Shown in pieces: positions 1 to 7,511 of a stretch of DNA of 64,000 bases; the stretch's first letter is position 1, and each line of letters begins with the position of its first letter. Source of the DNA: CAZYBC01 sp964645645 (GTDB lineage Bacteria; Patescibacteriota; Microgenomatia; UBA1400; PJMF01); the NCBI GenBank assembly GCA_964645645.1, contig CAZYBC010000004.1, forward strand, positions 10,346 to 74,345, written 5' to 3'. Position numbers and translations under genes: made by a program. The notes beneath the pieces were generated by a model that saw only the letters and a list, made by a program, of their open reading frames with translations, was not told the DNA's origin and searched no databases.

Positions 1-252
1 TCAATGATCATGGGTTTTATGAGTGGTATTTTAGGAATTATCATTGGTTTTGTAGCTGGAAAAGTCACTGGTTTATTACTCTCTGTATTTTCACTCACTA
101 AAGGTTATGGTTTATTGAATATTACTTCATTACCACTTTCTTTTATCTTGATAATTATGTTTTTATCAATTACAGTTGGATTTGTGACTGGTATCTATCC
201 AGCTAATCGAGCGAAAAAAGTATCAGCATTAAATGCGGTGAGATATGAATGA
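1..252 (+). CDS. MacB/FtsX-like ABC transporter permease, C-terminal end (partial)
   Basis: The gene enters from outside the window, and only its last 83 residues are visible. They form two membrane segments followed by the motif YPANRAKKVSALNAVRYE, typical of the C-terminus of FtsX/MacB-family permeases that move lipoproteins, peptides or envelope substrates with a partner ATPase. The end closely resembles that of the full-length permease at 27703-29724 (YPAKRATKISALNALRYE), so the two are paralogs. The last codons and the sequence after the stop are alike in both copies, including a palindromic repeat, which suggests a duplication that carried the 3' flank along. Its ATPase is not visible but probably lies upstream. 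Confidence 0.85.
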   Translation, partial: SMIMGFMSGILGIIIGFVAGKVTGLLLSVFSLTKGYGLLNITSLPLSFILIIMFLSITVGFVTGIYPANRAKKVSALNAVRYE

Positions 253-253
253 T

Positions 254-320
254 GTTATTGATCATAGGCTTTGTAAACACACCGCGAGCGGAATGGTTTA
301 CAAAGCCTATGATCAATAAC
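254..320. repeat. palindromic intergenic element, copy 1 (25-bp perfect arms)
   Basis: Perfect 25-nt inverted arms (254-278 and 296-320) enclose a 17-nt core (279-295). Read on the other strand the core is CATTCCGCTCGCGGTGT, itself a CCGC/GCGG mini-hairpin. The element starts just after the permease stop codon, so it may act as a terminator or mRNA end, although no T-run follows. The same core recurs elsewhere in the window with different arms. Confidence 0.85.
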
Positions 321-330
321 TTAATTAAAC

Positions 331-463
331 ACGCCGCAGGCGGAACGATTTACAAGATCTAATATTAGCTATTCTAGTTAAACGCACCGCAGGCGGAACG
401 ATTTAGAAAGAACAATACTAAGATCATAACTTGATATTTTTTAAATGCACCGCAAGCGGAATG
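331..463. repeat. three further cores of the palindromic element family
   Basis: Three more 17-nt cores in the same orientation as copy 1 lie at 331-347, 384-400 and 447-463, spaced by about 53-63 nt. All keep the CCGC-NN-GCGG centre, preceded by AC/GC and followed by GAACG or GAATG, and are bordered by AAA-C and TTT remnants. Their outer arms are mostly lost or degenerate. The cluster fills the gap between the permease and the next gene. Confidence 0.75.
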
Positions 464-515
464 GTTTAAGCTAATTCCTTTATTAAAAAATCAAGTTTAA
501 AATAAAACTAGACTT

Positions 516-869
516 ATGAACTTACTTTTTTTTACTTTATCTGCTTTGTTAAGTTATCGTTTTAATAGTTCTTTATCTAGACAAGGACATAAGATTAATA
601 AAAGAATGCCGTATTTAAAAGTTAAATGTTTTCAGTTTAGTCCTAACATCAAAATTATTCTTAAAAGTAGAACTATTCACCTTCATCATTGGTTTACTTA
701 CTCAATTATTTTAATTATTACCCTTACTTTTAAGGCTGGATTTTTAGATAGCTTATTTTCTCAAGGTTTTTTATTAGGTGGCATTATTCAGGGTTTAACT
801 TTTCCAGACTGGAAAAAATTTGTCATTAAAAATGAAGAACTTGAATCAAACCGTCAATTAAAACTATGA
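516..869 (+). CDS. small membrane-associated protein of unknown function
   Basis: A protein of 117 residues that I do not recognise. Residues about 1-16 are hydrophobic, and a second hydrophobic stretch lies near residues 60-75 after the motif HLHHWF. The tail has a GGIIQGLTFPDW motif and a charged end. The His-rich HLHHW motif next to a membrane segment could bind metal, and the gene overlaps the start of the ZIP transporter by 4 nt (ATGA), so the two are probably translated together. A role in metal handling is inferred only from this context. The start is an ATG following an A-rich stretch without a clear Shine-Dalgarno site. Confidence 0.6.
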   Translation: MNLLFFTLSALLSYRFNSSLSRQGHKINKRMPYLKVKCFQFSPNIKIILKSRTIHLHHWFTYSIILIITLTFKAGFLDSLFSQGFLLGGIIQGLTFPDWKKFVIKNEELESNRQLKL

Positions 870-1618
870 ACAATATCTTGATACCTTTATCACTTTCATT
901 TTTAGCTGGAATCTGTACAGTTTTTGGAAGTTTTATTCTTTTTTTTATTAAAAATTTTAAAAAAAGTTATTTAAGTTTTTTTCTAGGAATTTCTGCTGGA
1001 TCAATGATTTACCTTTCCTTTATGGAATTAATGCCAGAATCAGTTACTGAACTCGGCTTTGGACTAGCTAATACAATGTTTTTTTTAGGAATATTATTTA
1101 TTGCAATTATAGATTTTATTGTTCCTCATCATTTTATAAACTATTGCTCAAAAAAAGGTATTAAATATAATAAACTGATGCTTTCAGGATTTATGGTTGC
1201 TGTAGCTATAACAATTCATAATTTTCCAGAAGGAATAGCAGTTTTTATGAGCTCATTAGGAAATACTCGTTTTGGCCTTTTAATTGCTTTTGCTACCGCT
1301 CTTCACAATATCCCAGAAGGAGTAGCAGTTGCCACACCAATTTATTTTGCTACTAAAAATAAATTTAAAGCTTTTAGCTATTCACTCCTAGCCGGTATTG
1401 CCGAACCATTAGGAGCCATTATTGCTTTTATTATTTTAAAACCTTATCTTTCCCCAATTTTTTTATCTTATATTTTCGCTTTCATCGCTGGAATAATGAT
1501 TTACATTAGCTTTGATGAATTATTACCATCTTGTTTTAAAAATAGCCAAGAACACACAGCAATTGCTGGTATTATTCTAGGCATGCTAATAATGGTTTTA
1601 AGTTTAAATTTTATTTAA
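866..1618 (+). CDS. zupT: ZIP family metal transporter (ZupT-like)
   Basis: A 250-residue polytopic membrane protein that should import divalent metal ions (zinc, iron or related) into the cytoplasm. Eight membrane segments are plausible. The metal-site helices carry the ZIP signatures HNFPEG (about residue 117) and HNIPEG (about 147), followed by EPLGA, as in the GufA/ZupT subfamily. Length is normal for bacterial ZIP proteins. It overlaps the upstream small membrane gene by 4 nt and is followed by a promoter/operator for the next gene, so the operon probably ends here. The specific metal cannot be read from the sequence. Confidence 0.9.
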   Translation: MNNILIPLSLSFLAGICTVFGSFILFFIKNFKKSYLSFFLGISAGSMIYLSFMELMPESVTELGFGLANTMFFLGILFIAIIDFIVPHHFINYCSKKGIKYNKLMLSGFMVAVAITIHNFPEGIAVFMSSLGNTRFGLLIAFATALHNIPEGVAVATPIYFATKNKFKAFSYSLLAGIAEPLGAIIAFIILKPYLSPIFLSYIFAFIAGIMIYISFDELLPSCFKNSQEHTAIAGIILGMLIMVLSLNFI

Positions 1619-1658
1619 TTTTTTATTTTCTATAACACTAACATTTGATAAATAATAC

Positions 1659-1690
1659 TTGACTTTTATTGAATATCTATTCAATAATGT
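1659..1690 (+). promoter_or_regulatory. promoter with 8-2-8 palindromic operator (site A)
   Basis: TTGACT (1659-1664) fits a -35 box, and AATAAT (about 1683-1688) fits a -10 box at 18 nt. Between and across them lies the perfect palindrome ATTGAATA-TC-TATTCAAT (1668-1685). The same half-sites occur at 2932-2949. TGAATA/TATTCA half-sites resemble those of ArsR/SmtB-type repressors, but no such regulator is in the window. Transcription would begin at or next to the ATG at 1695, giving a leaderless mRNA. Confidence 0.65.
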
Positions 1691-1694
1691 TATT

Positions 1695-2897
1695 ATGCCC
1701 AAATCTAAAAAACAACCAAATAATAAATTATTATTTTTACTAACATTCTGCTTAATTTCCCTATTTTTAATCATTTACTTAATTATAAATAAACCAATTT
1801 CTGTTTTTAAAAACTTAGAAAAAAAATCAACTATTAATGGATTGATGATGCTCATTGAGTTTGAAAAAATTGACGGCATTTTACAATGGGAAAAAGAATT
1901 AGATAGTCGTAATTTAACAGCTCTAGTTAAAGTTCAAAACAATGTTTTAGAAGAATACCCAGAAGTTTTTGAAAGATTAGCCAGCAAAGGTTATGAAATT
2001 GCTGGAGGATACGATAAAGCTGCCTTTTGGGATATGTCTTATGAAGAACAATATAAATATTTAAAAGAAGCACAAGAAATAGTAGAAAAAACAACTCATA
2101 AAAAAATGAAAGTTTTTGGTAGCCGCTATTTTGCTTATGATGAAAACACGCTTAAAGCTGCTGATGAATTAGGTATTGAATATATTTTAGGGAGAGGAAC
2201 TCAAGATGTTTTAGCTCTTATTTATGCTCCTCAAGAATATAATATTAAAATTATTTCTGTTACTAATGTTGAAAATGGAGAAATGGGACGGGGTTCGTTA
2301 TGCGATTATAGTCTTTGGGCTAGAGGAGCTGATTCAAAAGAATTTGCCCAAATTTTAACAGAAAGTATTGCTAAGAAACCAAAAAACATGATTTTAGTTT
2401 CTCATGCTTATCTGGGTGGGACTAGACTGGAGTGGTGGGAAGAATATAAACAAATCTTAGAATCTGACCAAATATCTTGGGTAGATTTTGATACTTGGGT
2501 AAATAAACAAAACATTTTAACAATCTCAAATACTGATATTCCAATCAATCGAGAAGTAAAATATGTCCAACCTCAACCAGCTAAGGATATGGAAGAATAT
2601 GCTCCAATTCCATCTTTAGAACAGAATGAATTAGTCATATTTCATAATGGATTAGGAGAAATGTGTTTAGAGGCTTTAAAATTTTTTAAACAACATCAAA
2701 TTAAATTTATAGAATACTTAAACACAGACAAAAATTTTGCTAACCTACTAGCTAATTATCAAAAAGTATATCCCAATAGTGAAGGTGAATCAGATAGCTA
2801 CCAATATTTTCCAGTCATTTTTTACAAAGGAAAAGCTTATTCTGGATTCAACGAAAAAATCAGAAATGAAATCTTAAAAAATTCTTCGAGAAAATAA
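1695..2897 (+). CDS. membrane-anchored polysaccharide-deacetylase-like protein with C-terminal thioredoxin-fold domain
   Basis: One N-terminal membrane segment (about residues 12-32) is followed by a domain of roughly 250 residues with the layout of NodB-type deacetylases: a repeated search for an old, divergent fold (EIAGGYD, FGSRYFAYDENTLKAA, ILVSHAYLGG, WVDFDTW). The classical metal-binding TFDD motif is not visible, so catalysis is uncertain. Residues about 305-395 look glutaredoxin-like (IFHNGLGEMCLEALKFF and YFPVIFYKGKAYSGF with a likely cis-Pro), but only one of the two usual cysteines remains. I chose the ATG at 1695; the upstream in-frame TTG is the -35 box. The gene lies behind palindromic operator A, which it shares with the DUF5320/DUF134 unit. 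Function is a family-level guess. Confidence 0.5.
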   Translation: MPKSKKQPNNKLLFLLTFCLISLFLIIYLIINKPISVFKNLEKKSTINGLMMLIEFEKIDGILQWEKELDSRNLTALVKVQNNVLEEYPEVFERLASKGYEIAGGYDKAAFWDMSYEEQYKYLKEAQEIVEKTTHKKMKVFGSRYFAYDENTLKAADELGIEYILGRGTQDVLALIYAPQEYNIKIISVTNVENGEMGRGSLCDYSLWARGADSKEFAQILTESIAKKPKNMILVSHAYLGGTRLEWWEEYKQILESDQISWVDFDTWVNKQNILTISNTDIPINREVKYVQPQPAKDMEEYAPIPSLEQNELVIFHNGLGEMCLEALKFFKQHQIKFIEYLNTDKNFANLLANYQKVYPNSEGESDSYQYFPVIFYKGKAYSGFNEKIRNEILKNSSRK

Positions 2898-2905
2898 TAT
2901 CTCTC

Positions 2906-2956
2906 TTGACATTTAGCTTCCATACAATTATATTGAATACTTATTCAATATAATTG
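2906..2956 (+). promoter_or_regulatory. strong promoter with 32-bp perfect palindrome (site B)
   Basis: TTGACA (2906-2911), a 17-nt spacer and TATATT (2929-2934) form a near-consensus sigma-70 promoter. A perfect 15-2-15 palindrome (2925-2956), with inner half-sites ATTGAATA/TATTCAAT at 2932-2949, overlaps the -10 box and start point. Repression by a dimeric regulator binding here is inferred. It drives the DUF5320/DUF134 pair. Confidence 0.75.
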
Positions 2957-2980
2957 TAAAAATGAAAGGATAAATACAAT

Positions 2981-3172
2981 ATGCCAAGATTTGATAAAAC
3001 AGGCCCACAAGGACAAGGTCCAAAAACTGGAAGAGGCATGGGAGAATGCGAAAAAAATGAAAAAAAGACAAAAAGAGGATTTGGAAGATGTTGTGATAAA
3101 TATGGTAGAGGTATGGGGAGATTTGCAGGAAAAAATATTGAGCAAATAGAAGAAAAAAATACTGATGCCTAG
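2981..3172 (+). CDS. DUF5320 family small protein
   Basis: A 63-residue protein starting MPRFDKTGPQGQGPKTGRGMG, the Gly/Pro-rich signature of DUF5320, then a highly charged middle and a GRCC pair. The biochemical role of the family is unknown. Such proteins are often encoded next to DUF134 and Fe-S or metal-related genes, as here. AAAGGA sits 10 nt before the ATG. It overlaps the next gene by 8 nt, so the two are likely translated together, and it lies behind palindromic operator B. Confidence 0.8.
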   Translation: MPRFDKTGPQGQGPKTGRGMGECEKNEKKTKRGFGRCCDKYGRGMGRFAGKNIEQIEEKNTDA

Positions 3173-3443
3173 AAATAAAATCCCCCGTTGTATACAGTTT
3201 AATTCTAATGTTGTTTATTTTAAACCTCAGGGTATTCCACTAAAAATACTGGAAGAAGTCGTCCTTTTAGTTGAGGAGGTTGAAGCTTTAAGGCTTTACG
3301 AGGTCGATAACTTAAACCAAATAAATGCTGCTGAAAAAATGAAAATCTCACAGCCAACTTTTGCGAGAATCTTAGCTAGTGCAAATAAAAAAATTGCTGA
3401 GGCAATTGTTAAAGGTAAAGCTATTAGGATTTTATATCAATAA
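3165..3443 (+). CDS. DUF134 family putative DNA-binding protein
   Basis: A 92-residue protein with the DUF134 pattern: PRNKIPRCI at the N-terminus, then EEVEALRLYEVDNLNQINAAEKMKIS and SQPTFARILASANKKIAEAI, a helix-turn-helix of the sigma-70 region 4 type. It is probably a DNA-binding regulator. Being co-transcribed behind the 15-2-15 palindrome, it is a candidate autoregulator of sites A and B. That is inference, since ArsR-like half-sites are not known to be DUF134 targets. Length is normal for the family. Confidence 0.8.
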   Translation: MPRNKIPRCIQFNSNVVYFKPQGIPLKILEEVVLLVEEVEALRLYEVDNLNQINAAEKMKISQPTFARILASANKKIAEAIVKGKAIRILYQ

Positions 3444-3466
3444 AAATTTGTAAAAATTTTCAATAG

Positions 3467-3499
3467 ACTTACTGCAAAATTTTATTTCGCAGTAAGTTT
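3467..3499 (+). terminator. weak terminator-like hairpin after DUF134 gene
   Basis: A 9-bp stem, ACTTACTGC (3467-3475) and GCAGTAAGT (3489-3497), encloses an AT-rich loop and is followed by TTATTAATT. The stem is weak and the T-run broken, so termination is possible but not certain. Confidence 0.45.
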
Positions 3500-3500
3500 A

Positions 3501-3566
3501 TTAATTAAGCCAATCTTTGCCCATAGTTAAAATGAGTAAAACTCTAGCTTATCATAAATGGTTCTG
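3501..3566 (-). pseudogene. relic of the 3' end of a metallophosphoesterase gene
   Basis: Read on the minus strand this stretch matches the last codons of the intact gene at 10220-10891. It encodes TEPFMIS-stop-SFTHFNYGQ against TEPLMINPGFTRFNYGQ, then lacks about 20 nt and ends in the same TTAATTAA stretch. A stop codon and the internal deletion show that it is dead. It is probably the leftover of a duplication or recombination at the border of the polysaccharide locus, because the intact copy sits at the other border. Confidence 0.75.
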
Positions 3567-3602
3567 TAGCAAAAAAACCTAGCTATCTGTTTTTTTTCTG
3601 TT

Positions 3603-3608
3603 TATAAT
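3603..3608 (+). promoter_or_regulatory. -10 box TATAAT directly before the GT2-GH26 gene
   Basis: A perfect TATAAT lies 7 nt before the ATG at 3616, so the start point falls on or next to that codon. The ATG at 3607 is inside the box and cannot be translated from this promoter. Confidence 0.6.
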
Positions 3609-3615
3609 GAGAATA

Positions 3616-6306
3616 ATGCAGGTTTTGAAAAAAATCTCTATTCCTTTGTGGAAGAAACTAATCATTAGATTTTTGTTATTAGTGGTTCTAACTGGCAACC
3701 TTTATTACTTATCATGGAGATTTAACACTTTATTCTGGACTAATAGAACTTTATCTGGCCTTTTGTTACTGACTGAATTAGTTTTTTTTGCTAATTTTTT
3801 AATTCATTTTCCAGTTTTATGGCTTAAAAAACCAAAAAATATTTTAACCCAGATACCTAAATTTACTAAAAAATTAGCCATTTTGATTCCTACTTACAAT
3901 GAACCATTAAACATTCTTAGCCAGACCATCGAACAAAGTTTAGCTATAGCAATTCCTCAAAATTTAAAAGTTAAGATTGTGGTATTAGATGACGGCAACC
4001 GGGACTGGCTAAAAAAATATGTTAAGGAGTTAGCCAAAACAACTTCGGTCACTTTGGAATACTTAACTAGAACCGAAAGGTTTGGTTATAAAGCTGGCAA
4101 CATTAACAACTACCTTAAAAGTGTTTGCCAAGAAGATTTTATTTTAGTTTTAGATGCTGATTTTGTTCCTTTCAAAAATATTTTGGAAGAATTTTATCCT
4201 TACTTAGGTATTGAAAAATTAGGTTTTGTTCAAGCTCCGCAATTTTTTAATAATATTGCTAAAGGTGATCCGTTTGGACAGGATCCTGCTATCTGGTTTT
4301 CACTTTTACAGGTTGGCAGATATGGTCAAAATGCCTTAATTTGTTGTGGCTCTCCAACTTTATGGTCAGTGCCAGCTCTTCAATCTATTGGCTATATGCA
4401 ATATAGCGTCACCGAAGACTTTTTAACTGGAGCAATGATTCAATCAAAAGGATGGCAAGCTATTTATTTGCAAAAAGATGTTGCTGAGGGTAAAGCGAGT
4501 GAAGATATTATTGATGTCAAGAAAAAAACTTTACGTTATTCTTCCGGGGCTTTTGAATTTTTTTCTTTTGCCAAAAAGTTATTAGCCAATGGCCATTTGT
4601 CTTTAAGACAACGTTTTTTACATTTTACCTATCCTTTAGCTTTTGTTGCACCTTTACTAACCCCAATTTTAATTGCCATTCCGATTTTATCCATCTTAAC
4701 AGGCATTAGCCCTTTTGTTATTGACCAAAGTAGTTACCCTCATTTATTAAGCCAAATTATTGCTTTAATTAGTTTTCAAATTATTTTCTTTTTAGCCGTA
4801 GGTAAAAAAGCTTGGAAATCTTGGCAATTTTATTTAGGAATGTTCCCAGTTTATACAAAAGCGCTGTTACAAACTATCTTTGGTAAAACTGTGTTTCAAG
4901 TTAGTAAAAAAGGCGTCCAAAGTGCCGCGGCTTATGCTCAATTAAAAGCAGTTCGATTACAAATTTTTATTTTATTACTAAGCTGGGTTACCTTTTTTAA
5001 AGGTTTATTACTTTTTAGAGAAAATATTATTAGTATTTCTTTATATCCAGCTCTTTTCTGGTTGTTACTCAATAATTTTCTATTATTTGGCGTAATAAAA
5101 GCTCCTTTGTATTTAAGTTGGCAACAACTATTAACTCAAATTAAAGAACTAGGTAAAAATAAATTAAACTTTTTATTCAATAAAAAATTTGCGTTGATGG
5201 CTTTTATTTTTTTGATTATTGCTGGAGCAGGCAGTATGTGGTTTAGACAACGCTCAGTGCCTAATATAGAAGTTAAAGTACAACAAACAAATCTTAATAA
5301 AATGAAAAATAACTTAGATTTATTAACAACTAAGTTATCACTTAATGACGACAGACGCTTCCAAACTTTACTATTTTTTACTGATTGGGGTGATAATAAG
5401 CGTGAAGTTGGCCAGGCTAATTTTTATCTTAAAGTTGAACCATCATTAAACTTAGCTTATGAAAATCAACTTGTGCCAATTATTACTTGGGAACCAGTAA
5501 AAAAGAATCTTTTAGGAGAATTTGCCGAAGACATCACTTTAAAAAGTATTAGAGAAGGGCAAAGCGACCAATATTTAATTGGCTGGCGAAATGGTTTGCA
5601 AGAATGGATGGATAAACATCCCGGATACGAAGTGAGAATTAGATTAATGCACGAAATGAACGCTCCAATTGACCGCTACCACTGGAGCCATGTTTCTCCA
5701 GCTGAATATCGAGCCAGTTATGAATATGTTTATAATTTAATTAGCCAAGTTAATGGTAATTTAAAGTGGATGGCAGTTTTCCAAAACTTCACGGCTGATG
5801 CTGGATGGACACAAAAACGAGCTAAAGATTATGACCGTTATATTCCTAATATTCCGGTTGATTATATTGGAATAGATGGTTACAGCAGACCTTTCTTAGC
5901 TGGTAAAGATGGGCCACCTGGAGGAGAAGTTACTCCAGCTCAAGTGTTACCCAGAGCCTTCTTTAAAGCCATGCGAGAAGCTTATCCCCAAGCAAAACTA
6001 GTTATCAGTGAAACAGCTGTCCCATATATGCCTAAAACTGATGAAGCCTTACCTTATCCAGCTGGAGAACTATCTTATCAAATGACAGATCTTGAGCGAG
6101 CCGCGTGGATTAATGACTTTAAAGATTATTTATTAGAGATCGACCAAGATTTTGGACTAGAAGAGATGACCTGGTTTAATGGTAATACTGATTATCATTG
6201 GTCAATTTTTGCCGAACAAGACCAATTAACAATCGCTGCCTTTAAGCAATTAATGTTAGAGTTAAATAAGGCTAAAATTAAAATTGGAATATATCCTGGT
6301 GAATAA
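3616..6306 (+). CDS. GT2 cellulose-synthase-like glycosyltransferase fused to a GH26-like glycanase domain
   Basis: About 896 residues in two parts. The first is a processive GT2 polymerase: two N-terminal membrane segments, the nucleotide-sugar motifs ILIPTYNEP, VVLDDG (about residue 127) and LVLDADF (about 183), the acceptor motif TED (about 268), and several more membrane segments to about residue 545. It should polymerise and export a beta-linked glycan. After another membrane segment (about 535) comes an outer domain of about 300 residues resembling GH26: ITWEP, RIRLMHEMN with the likely acid/base Glu, and LVISETAVP with the likely nucleophile Glu. Synthase and trimming enzyme are thus in one chain. 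Two free GH26-like genes and a glycosyltransferase follow. The sugar substrate cannot be told. The start was chosen from the promoter spacing. Confidence 0.85.
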   Translation: MQVLKKISIPLWKKLIIRFLLLVVLTGNLYYLSWRFNTLFWTNRTLSGLLLLTELVFFANFLIHFPVLWLKKPKNILTQIPKFTKKLAILIPTYNEPLNILSQTIEQSLAIAIPQNLKVKIVVLDDGNRDWLKKYVKELAKTTSVTLEYLTRTERFGYKAGNINNYLKSVCQEDFILVLDADFVPFKNILEEFYPYLGIEKLGFVQAPQFFNNIAKGDPFGQDPAIWFSLLQVGRYGQNALICCGSPTLWSVPALQSIGYMQYSVTEDFLTGAMIQSKGWQAIYLQKDVAEGKASEDIIDVKKKTLRYSSGAFEFFSFAKKLLANGHLSLRQRFLHFTYPLAFVAPLLTPILIAIPILSILTGISPFVIDQSSYPHLLSQIIALISFQIIFFLAVGKKAWKSWQFYLGMFPVYTKALLQTIFGKTVFQVSKKGVQSAAAYAQLKAVRLQIFILLLSWVTFFKGLLLFRENIISISLYPALFWLLLNNFLLFGVIKAPLYLSWQQLLTQIKELGKNKLNFLFNKKFALMAFIFLIIAGAGSMWFRQRSVPNIEVKVQQTNLNKMKNNLDLLTTKLSLNDDRRFQTLLFFTDWGDNKREVGQANFYLKVEPSLNLAYENQLVPIITWEPVKKNLLGEFAEDITLKSIREGQSDQYLIGWRNGLQEWMDKHPGYEVRIRLMHEMNAPIDRYHWSHVSPAEYRASYEYVYNLISQVNGNLKWMAVFQNFTADAGWTQKRAKDYDRYIPNIPVDYIGIDGYSRPFLAGKDGPPGGEVTPAQVLPRAFFKAMREAYPQAKLVISETAVPYMPKTDEALPYPAGELSYQMTDLERAAWINDFKDYLLEIDQDFGLEEMTWFNGNTDYHWSIFAEQDQLTIAAFKQLMLELNKAKIKIGIYPGE

Positions 6307-6372
6307 TGATAAATTGCTAGGGGATGTAGTATAATTACATTATTAAACTAATATCATTTTAATAACTCATTT

Positions 6373-7476
6373 GTGAAAAAAATCAAAAATTTACCACTAC
6401 TATTAATTATCACCTTCATCGCTCTAGCTTCTTTGCTTTTGGTTTATTACTTACCTCGTAGTCAAGATACTCGATCTAAAGGTTATACTGAAGAAACATC
6501 TGTCAGCCCACAAACAGTTCTTGAGCCAACTACCACAACTGTAGAAAAAACCAGAGAACCTCTGTACTTAGGCTTTATCGTTAAAACCATTAGTGATCAA
6601 GACATTAATGATGTTAATCAGCTTAGCAATAATCAAGTCTCCTTAATTGGTTCATATATCCAATGGGGCAATACCGGTAACTCCAAATTTACTCCAGAAT
6701 TTTTTCAAGTCTTTAAACGCAGACAGATAACTCCGCTAATTACCTGGGAGCCATGGGATCCCAGCGCTGGTGTTAATCAAAAAAACTATACTTTAAGAAG
6801 CATCATTAATGGAGATCATGATGAATATATTAGACAATCAGCTCAAGCAATCAAACGCGCAGAAATGCCTGTCTTTTTACGTTTTGCCCATGAAATGAAT
6901 GGCAACTGGTACCCATGGAGTGGCACTACAAATGGCAACACAGCTCAAGAATATAAAGCTGCTTGGCAACATGTCGTGGAACTTTTTCGTTCTGAAGAAG
7001 TCACCAATGTTACCTGGGTCTGGAGTCCTAATTCTGCCAGCTATCCCAACGACCCACTCAATGATTTAGCAGCATATTATCCAGGTGATGATTATGTTGA
7101 CTGGGTAGCTTTAGATGGCTTTAATTGGGGCACCAAACAGGCAAGCAGTGGCTGGCAAAGTTTTGACAGCATCTTTCAAGAGTCTTATCTCAAATTAGTC
7201 AATTTAACTAGCAAGCCAATCATGATTGCAGAAGTTGCTTCTACTGAATTAGGTGGAAATAAAGCTACTTGGATTAAAGAAACTTTAGAACAAAGCTTAA
7301 AAGATAATTATGCTCAAATTAGAGCCGTGGTATTTTTTAACCTAAACAAAGAAACTGATTGGAGAATTGAATCTTCTCCCACCAGCGTCACTCAATTTAT
7401 TGAATCACTCAATAGTTTGCCATTTGTTACTAATTTAAATTTACTAAATGGTAAAATTTTAGAACCATCACTTTAA
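6373..7476 (+). CDS. membrane-anchored GH26-like glycoside hydrolase
   Basis: A 367-residue protein starting at GTG, with an N-terminal membrane anchor (about residues 6-26), a Thr/Glu-rich linker and a GH26-like (mannanase family) barrel. Visible marks are PLITWEPWDP, FLRFAHEMNGNWYPW with the acid/base Glu, VTWVWSPN, YYPGDDYVDW and KPIMIAEVAS with the nucleophile Glu. It should cut a beta-linked polysaccharide outside the cell. It is most similar to the next gene and to the C-terminal domain of the previous one, so the three arose by duplication. Probable role: processing or degrading the polymer made by the GT2 synthase. Confidence 0.85.
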   Translation: MKKIKNLPLLLIITFIALASLLLVYYLPRSQDTRSKGYTEETSVSPQTVLEPTTTTVEKTREPLYLGFIVKTISDQDINDVNQLSNNQVSLIGSYIQWGNTGNSKFTPEFFQVFKRRQITPLITWEPWDPSAGVNQKNYTLRSIINGDHDEYIRQSAQAIKRAEMPVFLRFAHEMNGNWYPWSGTTNGNTAQEYKAAWQHVVELFRSEEVTNVTWVWSPNSASYPNDPLNDLAAYYPGDDYVDWVALDGFNWGTKQASSGWQSFDSIFQESYLKLVNLTSKPIMIAEVASTELGGNKATWIKETLEQSLKDNYAQIRAVVFFNLNKETDWRIESSPTSVTQFIESLNSLPFVTNLNLLNGKILEPSL

Positions 7477-7511
7477 ACCTGATTTTTTTAAAAGTTAGGT
7501 TATAAAAAAGC

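Noticed and set aside
254..463. The four spaced cores as a CRISPR array
   Set aside because: Cores are 17 nt with degenerate flanks, spacing is uneven, there are no cas genes, and the same core occurs singly elsewhere.
1659..1694. TTG at 1659 as start of the deacetylase-like protein
   Set aside because: The TTG is part of TTGACT, the -35 box, and the extra residues would be read from the operator. The ATG at 1695 is preferred.
2945..3145. Open frame on the minus strand across the DUF5320 gene
   Set aside because: It is a shadow of the Gly/Lys-rich coding strand, with no ribosome binding site or recognisable protein.
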